Assembly (NCBI GenBank): GCA_001778275.1
Contig: MFGM01000040.1
Location: forward strand, 1,686-10,231
Origin: Candidatus Falkowbacteria bacterium RIFOXYC2_FULL_48_21
GTDB taxonomy: Bacteria > Patescibacteriota > Patescibacteriia > UBA11705 > JABHMO01
Length of the DNA: 8,546 bases
Reading direction: 5' to 3'
Part shown: positions 1 through 5,063 of the stretch, piece after piece
How positions within the stretch are numbered: position 1 is the stretch's first letter
How the letters are laid out: every line of letters begins with the position of its first letter
Translations under genes and position numbers: made by a program
The notes under the pieces: generated by a model
Databases searched by the model: none
Told to the model about the DNA's origin: nothing
The model's input: the letters and a program-made list of their open reading frames with translations, nothing else

Positions 1-3
1 CGT

Positions 4-777
4 ATGTGTGTAAAAATAAATAGCAAAGACAATCAACAGATTAAAAAATTGAAAAAATTACAACTTAAAAAATACCGCGACGAGTATGGCCGGTTTTGCG
101 TTGAGAATTTTAAGATAATCAATGATGCGGTCGCGGCCGATATCGGATTCGAAGAGGTTTATTTTACTGAATCGTTCGTGAATAAAAATCAGGCGGCCGT
201 TGATAAACTGCTGGCGAACGCTGGCACAGCGCAAACTTTTATCATTGCCGATGATTTGAATAAGTCTTTTTCCGAGTTAACTACGCCGAGCGGGGTGTGC
301 GCCGTTTACGCGAAACAAGAAGGGGTGTTGAATTTTAAAAAGCCGGCCGTTTACTTGAACGGTATCAATGATCCCGGCAATGTGGGTGCGATTTTGCGCA
401 CGGCTCTGGCGTTTAATTTTGAAAATGTGATTTTGGACGAGACGTGCGCCGATGTTTACAACGCCAAGACGATTAACGCGGCCAAAGACGCGATTTTTAA
501 GTTGAACATTGTCAATGATTGCGGCGGCGAGCTGTTGAAACGCATGAAAGAGGAAAAAATCAAATTAATCGGCGCGGCCACGCGCGGCGGCGGGTCGTTG
601 AAGCGGCCGAAGAAAAATTTTTGCGTGGTATTTGGCAGTGAGTCGCACGGATTCACACCGGATGTGGAAAAGATGGTGGACGAATTTGTCACGATCAAAA
701 CCAGCGGCCAAGTTGAGTCGCTGAACGTGGCGGCCGCGGCGGCGATTATATTGCAGTGTTTGGGTGAAATAAAATGA
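4..777 (+). CDS. SpoU/TrmH-family RNA 2'-O-ribose methyltransferase
   Basis: Predicted SAM-dependent SPOUT-class methyltransferase that modifies a ribose 2'-OH in rRNA or tRNA in the cytoplasm. The 257-residue protein has the usual two parts. A basic N-terminal substrate-binding region (about 1-100) begins with 'INSKDNQQIKKLKKLQLKKY', like the 'S..NP.IK.l.kL..kKyR' start of TsnR/RlmB-like enzymes. The C-terminal knotted domain shows all three SpoU motifs: motif 1 'GINDPGNVGAILRTA' (120-134, with N122 and R132), motif 2 'FGSESHGF' (210-217) and motif 3 'SGQVESLNVAAAAAI' (234-248). Length is normal for the family. The ATG at 4 lies at the window edge, so an upstream start cannot be excluded, but the N-terminus fits the family. 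The exact RNA target cannot be told from sequence. It reads toward the metK unit, but a separate promoter and riboswitch follow, so the two are probably not one operon. Confidence 0.92.
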   Translation: MCVKINSKDNQQIKKLKKLQLKKYRDEYGRFCVENFKIINDAVAADIGFEEVYFTESFVNKNQAAVDKLLANAGTAQTFIIADDLNKSFSELTTPSGVCAVYAKQEGVLNFKKPAVYLNGINDPGNVGAILRTALAFNFENVILDETCADVYNAKTINAAKDAIFKLNIVNDCGGELLKRMKEEKIKLIGAATRGGGSLKRPKKNFCVVFGSESHGFTPDVEKMVDEFVTIKTSGQVESLNVAAAAAIILQCLGEIK

Positions 778-893
778 AAAGACTTTCCGCCAGATTGTGG
801 TTTATGAACTACGGCCGAAAGCCTTTTTCAATATCAATATAGCAGACATCTGTTTTTTGTTAAGATGCTTCGGGATTTATACACAGCTCAAGT

Positions 894-922
894 TTGCCAA
901 GTCTGATTGAGCGCGCTAAAAT
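894..922 (+). promoter_or_regulatory. Sigma-70-type promoter for the SAM riboswitch-metK unit
   Basis: A -35 box TTGCCA (894-899) and a -10 box TAAAAT (917-922) are separated by exactly 17 bp. Transcription would start near 929-930, just before the riboswitch P1 stem at 939. The position relative to the aptamer supports the call. The 778-893 stretch before it holds no gene that I can support, only a weak hairpin followed by T-runs near 818-862. Confidence 0.6.
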
Positions 923-934
923 TTAATCAACAAT

Positions 935-1057
935 TTAATTATCAAGAGCGCGGTTTTCTTCTTGCGAAGAATAGGGAACTAGCCCGATGGCCGCCGACAA
1001 CCTGTTTCGTTAGCGCGAATCAAGGTGTCACCTCTAGCCCCAAAGGGGGAAAGATAA
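935..1057 (+). promoter_or_regulatory. SAM-I (S-box) riboswitch aptamer upstream of metK
   Basis: The order and spelling of conserved blocks match the SAM-I class. TTATC followed by AAGAG (939-948) opens P1 and J1/2. 'AGGGAACTAGCCCGATG' (973-989) is the P2 region, 'GACAACC' (996-1002) precedes P3, and 'AAGGTG' (1022-1027) closes P3. A P4 hairpin CCCC-AAA-GGGG (1038-1048) follows, and GATAA (1053-1057) closes P1. P3 also pairs TTCG with CGAA. The usual pseudoknot between the P2 loop and J3/4 is present as CTAG (979-982) with CTAG (1034-1037), a covarying replacement for the common UGG/CCA pairing. Known SAM-I switches bind S-adenosylmethionine and shut off methionine or SAM synthesis genes, which fits the metK downstream. 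The identification rests on reading the consensus, not on a covariance-model search. Confidence 0.85.
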
Positions 1058-1069
1058 GCGTGAGCTTTT

Positions 1070-1098
1070 AATCTTCTCTTTTGGGGAGATTATTTTTT
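1070..1098 (+). terminator. Riboswitch expression platform: intrinsic terminator
   Basis: AATCTTCTC (1070-1078) pairs with GGGGAGATT (1083-1091) as a 9-bp stem including two G-U pairs, with a TTTT loop, and is followed by A and six T. An alternative antiterminator can form between AAGAT-AAGC (1051-1059) and GCTT-tta-ATCTT (1064-1075) around a GTGA loop. It uses the 3' strand of aptamer P1 and the 5' strand of the terminator, so the two folds exclude each other. This is the layout of a transcriptional OFF switch: bound SAM stabilises P1, frees the terminator and stops metK transcription. Confidence 0.8.
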
Positions 1099-1109
1099 AA
1101 CACACGAAA

Positions 1110-1228
1110 GTACGAATCGTACGAATGTACGAATTATCCCGTAAAAGCTTTTATTGATAATTCACACATTCGCCCGCCTGCAGCGCTTTGCGCAGCAATG
1201 CGGGCAGGTACCATTCGTAAATTCGTAC
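1110..1228. repeat. Small inverted-repeat element in the metK leader
   Basis: Three near-tandem GTACGAAT octamers (1110-1117, 1119-1126, 1127-1134) lie left of an inner hairpin. ATTCGTAAATTCGTAC (1213-1228) on the right is the inverted form of the second and third copies, matching 14 of 16 positions. The inner hairpin pairs GCCCGC (1172-1177) with GCGGGC (1200-1205), then TGC with GCA, then GCGC-TTT-GCGC. The whole lies between the riboswitch terminator and the metK start, so it would be part of the metK mRNA leader. It looks like a small non-coding repetitive or MITE-like unit. No function is evident, and copies elsewhere in the genome cannot be seen from here. Confidence 0.55.
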
Positions 1229-1238
1229 TAACAAGTTT

Positions 1239-2195
1239 ATGTTGAGAACAGCCGAATCCGTCTCTCCCATGCATCCTGACAAAATTTGTGATCGGATTTC
1301 CGACGCGATTCTCGACGCGTGTTTGTCGCAGGATCCATATTCTCGTGTGGCCGCTGAGGTGATGGGCGGGCACGGGCTGATTTACGTTACCGGCGAAATC
1401 ACGTCCGCCGCCGTGTTTGACGTGGAAAAGTTGGCCAAGCGCGTGGCGGGAAATCAGTACGAAGTGAAAGTTAACTTGGTCAAACAATCGCAAGACATCG
1501 CGCGCGGTGTGGATCCGGGCGGGGCCGGCGATCAGGGCATCATGGTCGGTTACGCAACGAACGAAACCCCGGGTTTGATCCCGCTCGAAGTGGCGTTGTC
1601 GCGCGAGATTTGCCGCTTGCTTTTTGACAAGTTCAAAACGGACGGCAAAACGCAAATTACATTGGACGATGATAAAATAAAAGTGGTGGTGGCCAGTTTT
1701 CAAAACGCGAGCGCGACGGACTTAAAACGGGAAATAGAATTGTGGTTGCAAAAGTATGGTGCCGGTGCCGATTTACAGATTTTCACTAATCCGGCGGGCG
1801 ACTGGTCGTGTGGCGGATTTGAAGCGGACACCGGACTCACCGGACGCAAGTTGATTGTTGATAATTACGGACCGAGAATCCCGATCGGCGGCGGCGCGTT
1901 TTCCGGAAAAGATCCGAGCAAGGTTGACCGCAGTGCGGCCTATATGGCGCGCAAGGTGGCCGTTGATTATTTGAAAAAATATAATGCCAAAGAGGTTTTT
2001 TGTCACTTGGCCTATTCGATCGGCGTAGCCGAGCCGGTGATGGCGGTCGTTGACATTGACGGGCGCAAGGAAAAAGTGGAAGGCTATGATTTATCGCCAA
2101 AGGGCATTATCAATTTCCTCGAACTGCGCAAACCGCAGTATGAGCGGACGGCGGAGTTTGGGCATTTTGGCAATGGGTTTAAGTGGGATATGTGA
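1239..2195 (+). CDS. metK: S-adenosylmethionine synthetase (short CPR type)
   Basis: Makes SAM from methionine and ATP, releasing phosphate and pyrophosphate, in the cytoplasm. The 318-residue protein carries the family hallmarks: 'ESVSPMHPDKICDRISDAIL' (6-25) with the ATP-site HPDK, 'GGHGLIYVTGE' (43-53), the signature 'GAGDQG' (95-100) followed by 'YATNETP', and the phosphate loop 'GGGAFSGKDPSKVDRSAAY' (217-235), then 'YSIGVAEP' (259-266) and 'GHFG' (308-311). It is clearly shorter than the roughly 380-residue E. coli enzyme. The central part after the GAGDQG block is trimmed and the protein ends soon after the 'GHFG' region, but no active-site block is missing. The ATG at 1239 gives an N-terminus that aligns with the family start; no good Shine-Dalgarno is visible. 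Expression is predicted to be controlled by the SAM-I riboswitch upstream, and a strong terminator follows. Confidence 0.96.
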   Translation: MLRTAESVSPMHPDKICDRISDAILDACLSQDPYSRVAAEVMGGHGLIYVTGEITSAAVFDVEKLAKRVAGNQYEVKVNLVKQSQDIARGVDPGGAGDQGIMVGYATNETPGLIPLEVALSREICRLLFDKFKTDGKTQITLDDDKIKVVVASFQNASATDLKREIELWLQKYGAGADLQIFTNPAGDWSCGGFEADTGLTGRKLIVDNYGPRIPIGGGAFSGKDPSKVDRSAAYMARKVAVDYLKKYNAKEVFCHLAYSIGVAEPVMAVVDIDGRKEKVEGYDLSPKGIINFLELRKPQYERTAEFGHFGNGFKWDM

Positions 2196-2198
2196 ATT

Positions 2199-2244
2199 AA
2201 AACAAAAACTTTTTCCAATTTGGAAAAAGTTTTTGTTTTATTTT
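2199..2244 (+). terminator. Strong hairpin terminator after metK
   Basis: A perfect 19-bp stem pairs 2199-2217 with 2221-2239 around a 3-nt loop (ATT) and begins 4 bases after the metK stop. The arms begin with A-rich and end with T-rich sequence and are followed by ATTTT, so it may work in both directions. It isolates metK from the DGR promoter that starts at 2272. Confidence 0.9.
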
Positions 2245-2271
2245 AGCCAAAATATTATCGTGGTGGGGGTA

Positions 2272-2300
2272 TTGACAGATTCACGTCTTTTTGCTACTAT
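2272..2300 (+). promoter_or_regulatory. Strong sigma-70-type promoter of the DGR target gene
   Basis: A perfect -35 TTGACA (2272-2277) and a -10 TACTAT (2295-2300) are separated by 17 bp. It is the best promoter match in the window. Removing the insertion sequence rebuilds a leader of about 60 nt ending in AAAAAGGAGGTGGTCATG, the target gene's ribosome site and start. The inserted IS now places roughly 1.25 kb between this promoter and that gene. Confidence 0.8.
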
Positions 2301-2351
2301 ATTTAGTCATGTTGATGTATTATTGGCATTGTTCTTTAACTAACACAAAAA

Positions 2352-2366
2352 GGGACTGTCGCCAAA
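2352..2366 (+). repeat. IS left terminal inverted repeat
   Basis: GGGACTGTCGCCAAA is identical to the reverse complement of the right end. Just inside it, CCAAA-TGA-TTTGG (2362-2374) forms a small palindrome that could help transposase recognition or limit read-in transcription. Confidence 0.9.
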
Positions 2367-2405
2367 TGATTTGGACTTACCCACAATAAACACAACCAAA
2401 AAACA

Positions 2406-2414
2406 TGATATAAT
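2406..2414 (+). promoter_or_regulatory. Extended -10 promoter of the transposase
   Basis: TGATATAAT is a TG-n-TATAAT extended -10 with a consensus hexamer, 32 bp before the transposase ATG. No good -35 lies at 16-18 bp, as is usual for extended -10 promoters. Confidence 0.5.
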
Positions 2415-2446
2415 GCAGTCATGATTAAGCTAAACAAAGCAAAATT

Positions 2447-3451
2447 ATGACAAATCCAGAAGCCGAAAAAACAGACAAAATGTTGTTCAAGTCAGAACAG
2501 GAAATTTATGAAGCTATCGTTCCTGCCGACCACCCGTTCCGCCGTCTTGGAAAGATAGTCAACTTTGTTGATTTGGTTGCCCCCTTGTCTGCTTGTTACA
2601 GCGATCTCGGTGCCGAAGGCATTCCGCTGGAAACCGGCTTTAAAATGCTACTGGTTCAATTTTGGGAAGATTATTCTGATCGACAAAATGAAAAAGCAGT
2701 CAGAGAAAATCTGGCCGTTCGTTGGTTCTGCGGGTTTGGTTTGCTTGACCAAACACCAGATCACAGCTATTTTGGAAAACTTCGAAAACGCATTGGCACA
2801 CAACGGTTGGCGGATTTATTCAACGCCGTCAACGCCATTCTGGCGAACCACGGATTGTTTGGTAACATGTTCACTTTCATTGATGCATCTTCCATTATTA
2901 CAAAAACCGCTCTCTGGGAAGAGCGTGACAAAGCGATAAAACTGGGAGAGGAAAAATTTAACAATTCAAACGTAGAAAAATATGCCGCCGACAAAGAGGC
3001 AAGATGGGGCGCCAAGAGTAAAAAGAAATTTTGGTTTGGTTACAAGAGACATGCGGCGGTGGATATGCGCCATGGCTTAATCAAAAAGTTAGCTGTTACA
3101 TCGGCCGATGTTCTTGATTACGAAACCGTAAAAAACATTTGTCCAAAACAAGGGATGGTTTTTATGGATAAACTATTCGATTGCAAAGAGGCGGACAAGT
3201 GGGTTGCAGCGAACGGTTGTTTTACGGCCACAATTCGAAAACGAAATAACCGGCGTAAAAACAAAGACCTTGATTGTTGGCGTTCAAGTATTCGAATGCC
3301 ATTCGAGGGAACCTTTTCCAAACAGAGGAAACGTGCTAAATATCGTGGACGACTGAAAGTCACCTTTCAATGTTTCTTTGAGGCTATCGCTTTTAATCTT
3401 AAGAAAGCGCTACGCCACATCTCACAGTCACCAATGAGAGTGCCGGCCTAA
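2447..3451 (+). CDS. IS5-like DDE transposase
   Basis: Cut-and-paste DDE transposase that binds the IS ends and moves the element. It has 334 residues, normal for the group, with no frameshift or internal stop. The N-terminal part has a DUF772-like look ('VPADHPFRRL' at 25-34, then 'FKMLLVQFW' at 65-73). The catalytic core follows: first D in 'FIDASSI' (D146), second D in 'FMDKLFDCKEAD' (D241, equivalent to the family's D-G-Y/F box), and E in 'FEGTFSKQRKR' (E288) followed by basic residues and 'YRGRLKVTFQ'. A central insert of about 50 residues, rich in K and E (155-200), separates the first and second D. It is in the same orientation as the interrupted DGR target gene. The ATG at 2447 is the first in frame with no clear Shine-Dalgarno. 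Confidence 0.9.
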   Translation: MTNPEAEKTDKMLFKSEQEIYEAIVPADHPFRRLGKIVNFVDLVAPLSACYSDLGAEGIPLETGFKMLLVQFWEDYSDRQNEKAVRENLAVRWFCGFGLLDQTPDHSYFGKLRKRIGTQRLADLFNAVNAILANHGLFGNMFTFIDASSIITKTALWEERDKAIKLGEEKFNNSNVEKYAADKEARWGAKSKKKFWFGYKRHAAVDMRHGLIKKLAVTSADVLDYETVKNICPKQGMVFMDKLFDCKEADKWVAANGCFTATIRKRNNRRKNKDLDCWRSSIRMPFEGTFSKQRKRAKYRGRLKVTFQCFFEAIAFNLKKALRHISQSPMRVPA

Positions 3452-3463
3452 CAGCCGGCCAAG

Positions 3464-3505
3464 GGTGAATTGTGTCTTAAAGGAGGAAAAAAGACACATT
3501 TCACC
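3464..3505 (+). other. Hairpin presenting an SD-like loop inside the IS
   Basis: Two 15-nt arms (3464-3478 and 3491-3505) match at 14 of 15 positions around a 12-nt loop, AAAGGAGGAAAA. It follows the transposase stop and a short GCCGGC/GCCGGC palindrome (3442-3459). No start codon follows at a suitable distance, so the SD-like loop is probably not a real ribosome site. Confidence 0.5.
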
Positions 3506-3524
3506 ACCAAGATAAACAAAAAAA

Positions 3525-3576
3525 GACAAAGACAAGATGAAAATCTTACGATTTTCACTTTGTCTCTGTCATTTTT
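3525..3576 (+). terminator. Terminator-like long hairpin near the IS right end
   Basis: Arms 3525-3545 and 3550-3570 pair at 18 of 21 positions around a TTAC loop, and ATTTTT follows at 3571-3576. It would end transposase transcription. It also lies between the upstream DGR promoter and the DGR target gene, so it should block read-through into that gene. Confidence 0.65.
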
Positions 3577-3588
3577 CCAAAAAGTGAC

Positions 3589-3603
3589 TTTGGCGACAGT
3601 CCC
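3589..3603 (-). repeat. IS right terminal inverted repeat
   Basis: TTTGGCGACAGTCCC is the exact complement of the left end. It stops five bases (AAAAA) before the GGAGG of the DGR target gene. Confidence 0.9.
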
Positions 3604-3607
3604 AAAA

Positions 3608-3613
3608 AGGAGG
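3608..3613 (+). promoter_or_regulatory. Ribosome binding site of the DGR target gene
   Basis: AGGAGG ends 5 nt before the ATG at 3619, a near-consensus Shine-Dalgarno. This decides the start: an in-frame GTG at 3613 overlaps the SD itself and is unlikely to be used. The IS right end stops five bases before the GGAGG core. Confidence 0.85.
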
Positions 3614-3618
3614 TGGTC

Positions 3619-4611
3619 ATGAAAAGTTACAAACCGACACAAGTAGAAATCTTGGAGTACAGAGAAAATGAGATGCGGAGGGTCAGGTTTCTGTCGGACG
3701 CGGAGGTGGCGGAGCGGCTGAAGCAGGAGAGGCGGGAAAAGATTGGCCTGCCACTTGAGGCATCGCCACTGACGTGGCCGGCCGGATTTACCCTGCCGAT
3801 GCGATCGAAGCGAGGTCCGTTGTGGCCAAAGAGAGCGGATAACCCGGCAAACGTGGTCGCTCCGGATCAAGACTATCGCTTGCCGGAAGTGGAGTTAACC
3901 CCGCCGGATAAGGCGGTGGAGATGCTGGCAAAAAGGTTTGACGGTTTGAACACGGGAAGCGCGTCGGACATCGATCGCGCGTTGAAGTGTGGAGTGTCGC
4001 CGGCGGTGAAGGCGTGCATTGCGATGAACATCGATCCGGCCAGACTGGTCGTATTTCCGTGGATCAAGCGGTCGGCGTTAAAAAGGATTGGTCGGCTTAA
4101 AACCGAACACCACGGCGCGCTGATCGAGGCGATGGTGTTTTCACGGCTCGAGCAGGTGTACAAGGAGCGGAGCTTGGCCTTTACGAATTATCGAGCCGGA
4201 AAGATGGCGACGGACAACTACTTGCAGATGACCGATGACGTAGCCGCGTGGTTGAAGGCGCGAGAAGCAGAAACAGCCTTTGATATTTGTTTCAGCGCGG
4301 CGTTGATTGATGCGTTCCACGGATTCGGAGTGGATGCTACACGTCATGAAACGAAGAAGGCAGGGCAACTGGTTGACGGAACGTGCTTTGTTGTTCAGCA
4401 GATGTTGCTGACGCAGTCGCAACTTTTCGCGGCGACAAATCATCAGAGATGGAAGATGCCCGGGGATAAGTATGACTACAAGGGTCAGTCCCGTTTCCCG
4501 TCCGCCCTGTGTTCACTTGTTTATGTAGGCGCCTGCAGGTCCGGCCACGTTCATGCCGATGCTGCTCATTCAGACTGCGGCTCGGTGGTGCTCCCGTTCG
4601 AAGTGTTTTAG
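3619..4611 (+). CDS. DGR target (variable) protein with hypervariable C-terminus
   Basis: A 330-residue protein whose C-terminal residues 291-326 are encoded by the variable repeat of the DGR, so it is the protein being diversified. DGR targets usually display the variable residues on a ligand-binding C-type-lectin or Ig-like fold. I do not recognise such a body here. Residues 1-290 are mostly charged and apparently helical ('AERLKQERREKIGLP' at 31-45, 'SASDIDRALKCGVSPAVKAC' at 114-133, 'RLEQVYKERSLAFTNYRAGK' at 176-195), with no signal peptide or membrane segment. The final part 'QRWKMPGDKYDYKGQSRFPS' (276-295) leads into the variable stretch, which ends in invariant 'GSVVLPFEVF'. At 15 sites the amino acid differs from the template because of adenine changes (C298, L300, Y302, V303, G304, A305, G309, H310, V311, H312, A313, A315, H317, D319, C320). 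The IS separates the gene from its promoter. GC-rich codon use differs from the neighbours. Confidence 0.85.
   Translation: MKSYKPTQVEILEYRENEMRRVRFLSDAEVAERLKQERREKIGLPLEASPLTWPAGFTLPMRSKRGPLWPKRADNPANVVAPDQDYRLPEVELTPPDKAVEMLAKRFDGLNTGSASDIDRALKCGVSPAVKACIAMNIDPARLVVFPWIKRSALKRIGRLKTEHHGALIEAMVFSRLEQVYKERSLAFTNYRAGKMATDNYLQMTDDVAAWLKAREAETAFDICFSAALIDAFHGFGVDATRHETKKAGQLVDGTCFVVQQMLLTQSQLFAATNHQRWKMPGDKYDYKGQSRFPSALCSLVYVGACRSGHVHADAAHSDCGSVVLPFEVF
4491..4597 (+). repeat. DGR variable repeat (VR)
   Basis: This 107-bp segment aligns without gaps to TR at 4944-5050. There are 19 differences: 18 sit where TR has A (seven to G, seven to C, four to T) and one is T-to-C at 4541. The 5' 20 bp and the 3' 19 bp (4579-4597, ending CTCCCGT) are identical, the latter acting as the initiation-of-mutagenic-homology (IMH) region. 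Similarity continues weakly to about 4606, where differences are mostly transitions not tied to A. All 18 adenine changes alter the amino acid. Confidence 0.97.
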
Positions 4612-4666
4612 ACCCTTGGTACTGGGTGATTTGGAACCTTGGTGCGACTTGAGATTGTCCTCTGTC

Positions 4667-4699
4667 AAGGTTCTTGCGCGAAGCGCAAGAACCTTTTTT
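4667..4699 (+). terminator. Perfect 13-bp hairpin with GCGAAGC tip and T-tract after VR
   Basis: AAGGTTCTTGCGC (4667-4679) pairs perfectly with GCGCAAGAACCTT (4683-4695) around a GAA loop and is followed by more T (TTTATTTTT). It reads as the intrinsic terminator of the target gene. It may also be the DNA hairpin that known DGRs carry just downstream of VR to help retrohoming, although here it lies about 70 bp away rather than a few bases. Confidence 0.85.
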
Positions 4700-4740
4700 A
4701 TTTTTCCGATTTGTGTTATGTTAAAAACATCGGCTTATGT

Positions 4741-4762
4741 ACCGCAATCCATGGATTGCGGT
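4741..4762. repeat. 22-bp perfect palindrome between VR and TR
   Basis: Every position from 4741 (A) to 4762 (T) mirrors its complement around a central CCATGG. As RNA it would fold to a 9-bp stem with a CATG loop. No T-tract follows, so it is not a terminator. It may be a cruciform, a protein site or a structural part of the TR transcript leader. Confidence 0.8.
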
Positions 4763-4943
4763 CGCCGAACAGAAAAGCACTTCTTGTCTTTCCCTTATGG
4801 AGGTGTCCCGCCGGATATTTCGTTTTGGTGTGATTGCTCCAAAATAAAATTACAGAAAAGAGTCTTCCGTCGCCGTGAAAAACGTGGCCAAGAAGGACAA
4901 TTTTCGGTGCAAAAAGATGGGGAAAGACAAATTATAGGAGCCA

Positions 4944-5050
4944 CCGTTTCCCGTCCGCCCTGTATTCAAATGTTAATGAAGACGAATGCAGGTTCGACAA
5001 CGATAATACCGATAATGCTAATTCAAACTACGGCTCGGTGGTGCTCCCGT
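4944..5050 (+). repeat. DGR template repeat (TR)
   Basis: Template for mutagenic retrohoming, 107 bp with 28 adenines concentrated in 4963-5030. Read in the VR frame it encodes N-, D-, Y- and E-rich sequence (RFPSALYSNVNEDE and onward), with AAT/AAC codons whose adenines can reach many amino acids. No codon in it can become a stop by changing adenines. TR sits downstream of the target gene and upstream of the 3' end of the reversed avd. The similarity to VR past 5050 (to about 5059) contains C-to-T, A-to-G and other changes, as expected for an IMH*-type border that differs from the VR border. Confidence 0.97.
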
Positions 5051-5063
5051 CCGAAACGCTTTG

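Larger units (their letters stand above)
2352..3603 (+). mobile_element. Complete IS5-like insertion sequence (1252 bp)
   Basis: Perfect 15-bp terminal inverted repeats (GGGACTGTCGCCAAA at 2352-2366; its complement at 3589-3603) enclose one intact transposase gene. AAAAA lies directly outside each end (2347-2351 and 3604-3608), which is consistent with a 5-bp target duplication, although an A-run is weak evidence. Excision in thought joins TTAACTAACAC-AAAAA-GGAGGTGG, restoring a continuous leader. The intact gene and perfect ends suggest a recent insertion. The IS family is judged from the transposase and the IR style. The IS5/IS1182 group is most likely, but the precise subgroup is not certain. 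Confidence 0.9.
4612..4943. other. Spacer between target gene and TR, without a credible gene
   Basis: About 330 bp with no convincing coding sequence. It holds a terminator-like hairpin (4667-4699) and a 22-bp palindrome (4741-4762). The rest probably carries the promoter and 5' part of the TR RNA, but I found no promoter good enough to list. AGATGG occurs just upstream of both VR (4447-4452) and TR (4915-4920), a hint that TR arose by copying the 3' end of a target gene. Confidence 0.6.

Noticed and set aside
774..842. A 22-codon frame starting in ATGA overlap with the SpoU gene stop
   Set aside because: Too short, no recognisable product, weak ribosome site, and it runs into hairpin and T-rich sequence. 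Probably chance.
1134..1703. A 189-codon minus-strand open frame over the metK region
   Set aside because: It is antisense to clearly conserved metK coding sequence, and its product has no family-like features.
2347..3608. AAAAA on both IS sides as firm proof of a 5-bp target duplication
   Set aside because: A homopolymer flank can match by chance. It is accepted only as consistent with the duplication, and the IS call rests on the inverted repeats and transposase.
4797..4847. Possible 16-residue small ORF upstream of TR
   Set aside because: No ribosome site, no homology cue, and it lies in what is probably the TR RNA leader.
4930..4940. ATTATAGGAG just upstream of TR as a -10 box or ribosome site for TR
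   Set aside because: No acceptable -35 at 16-18 bp, and TR is not expected to be translated.
4491..5050. TR and VR considered as a simple two-copy repeat or CRISPR-like pair
   Set aside because: Only two copies, 450 bp apart, with differences confined to template adenines. A DGR pair explains everything.
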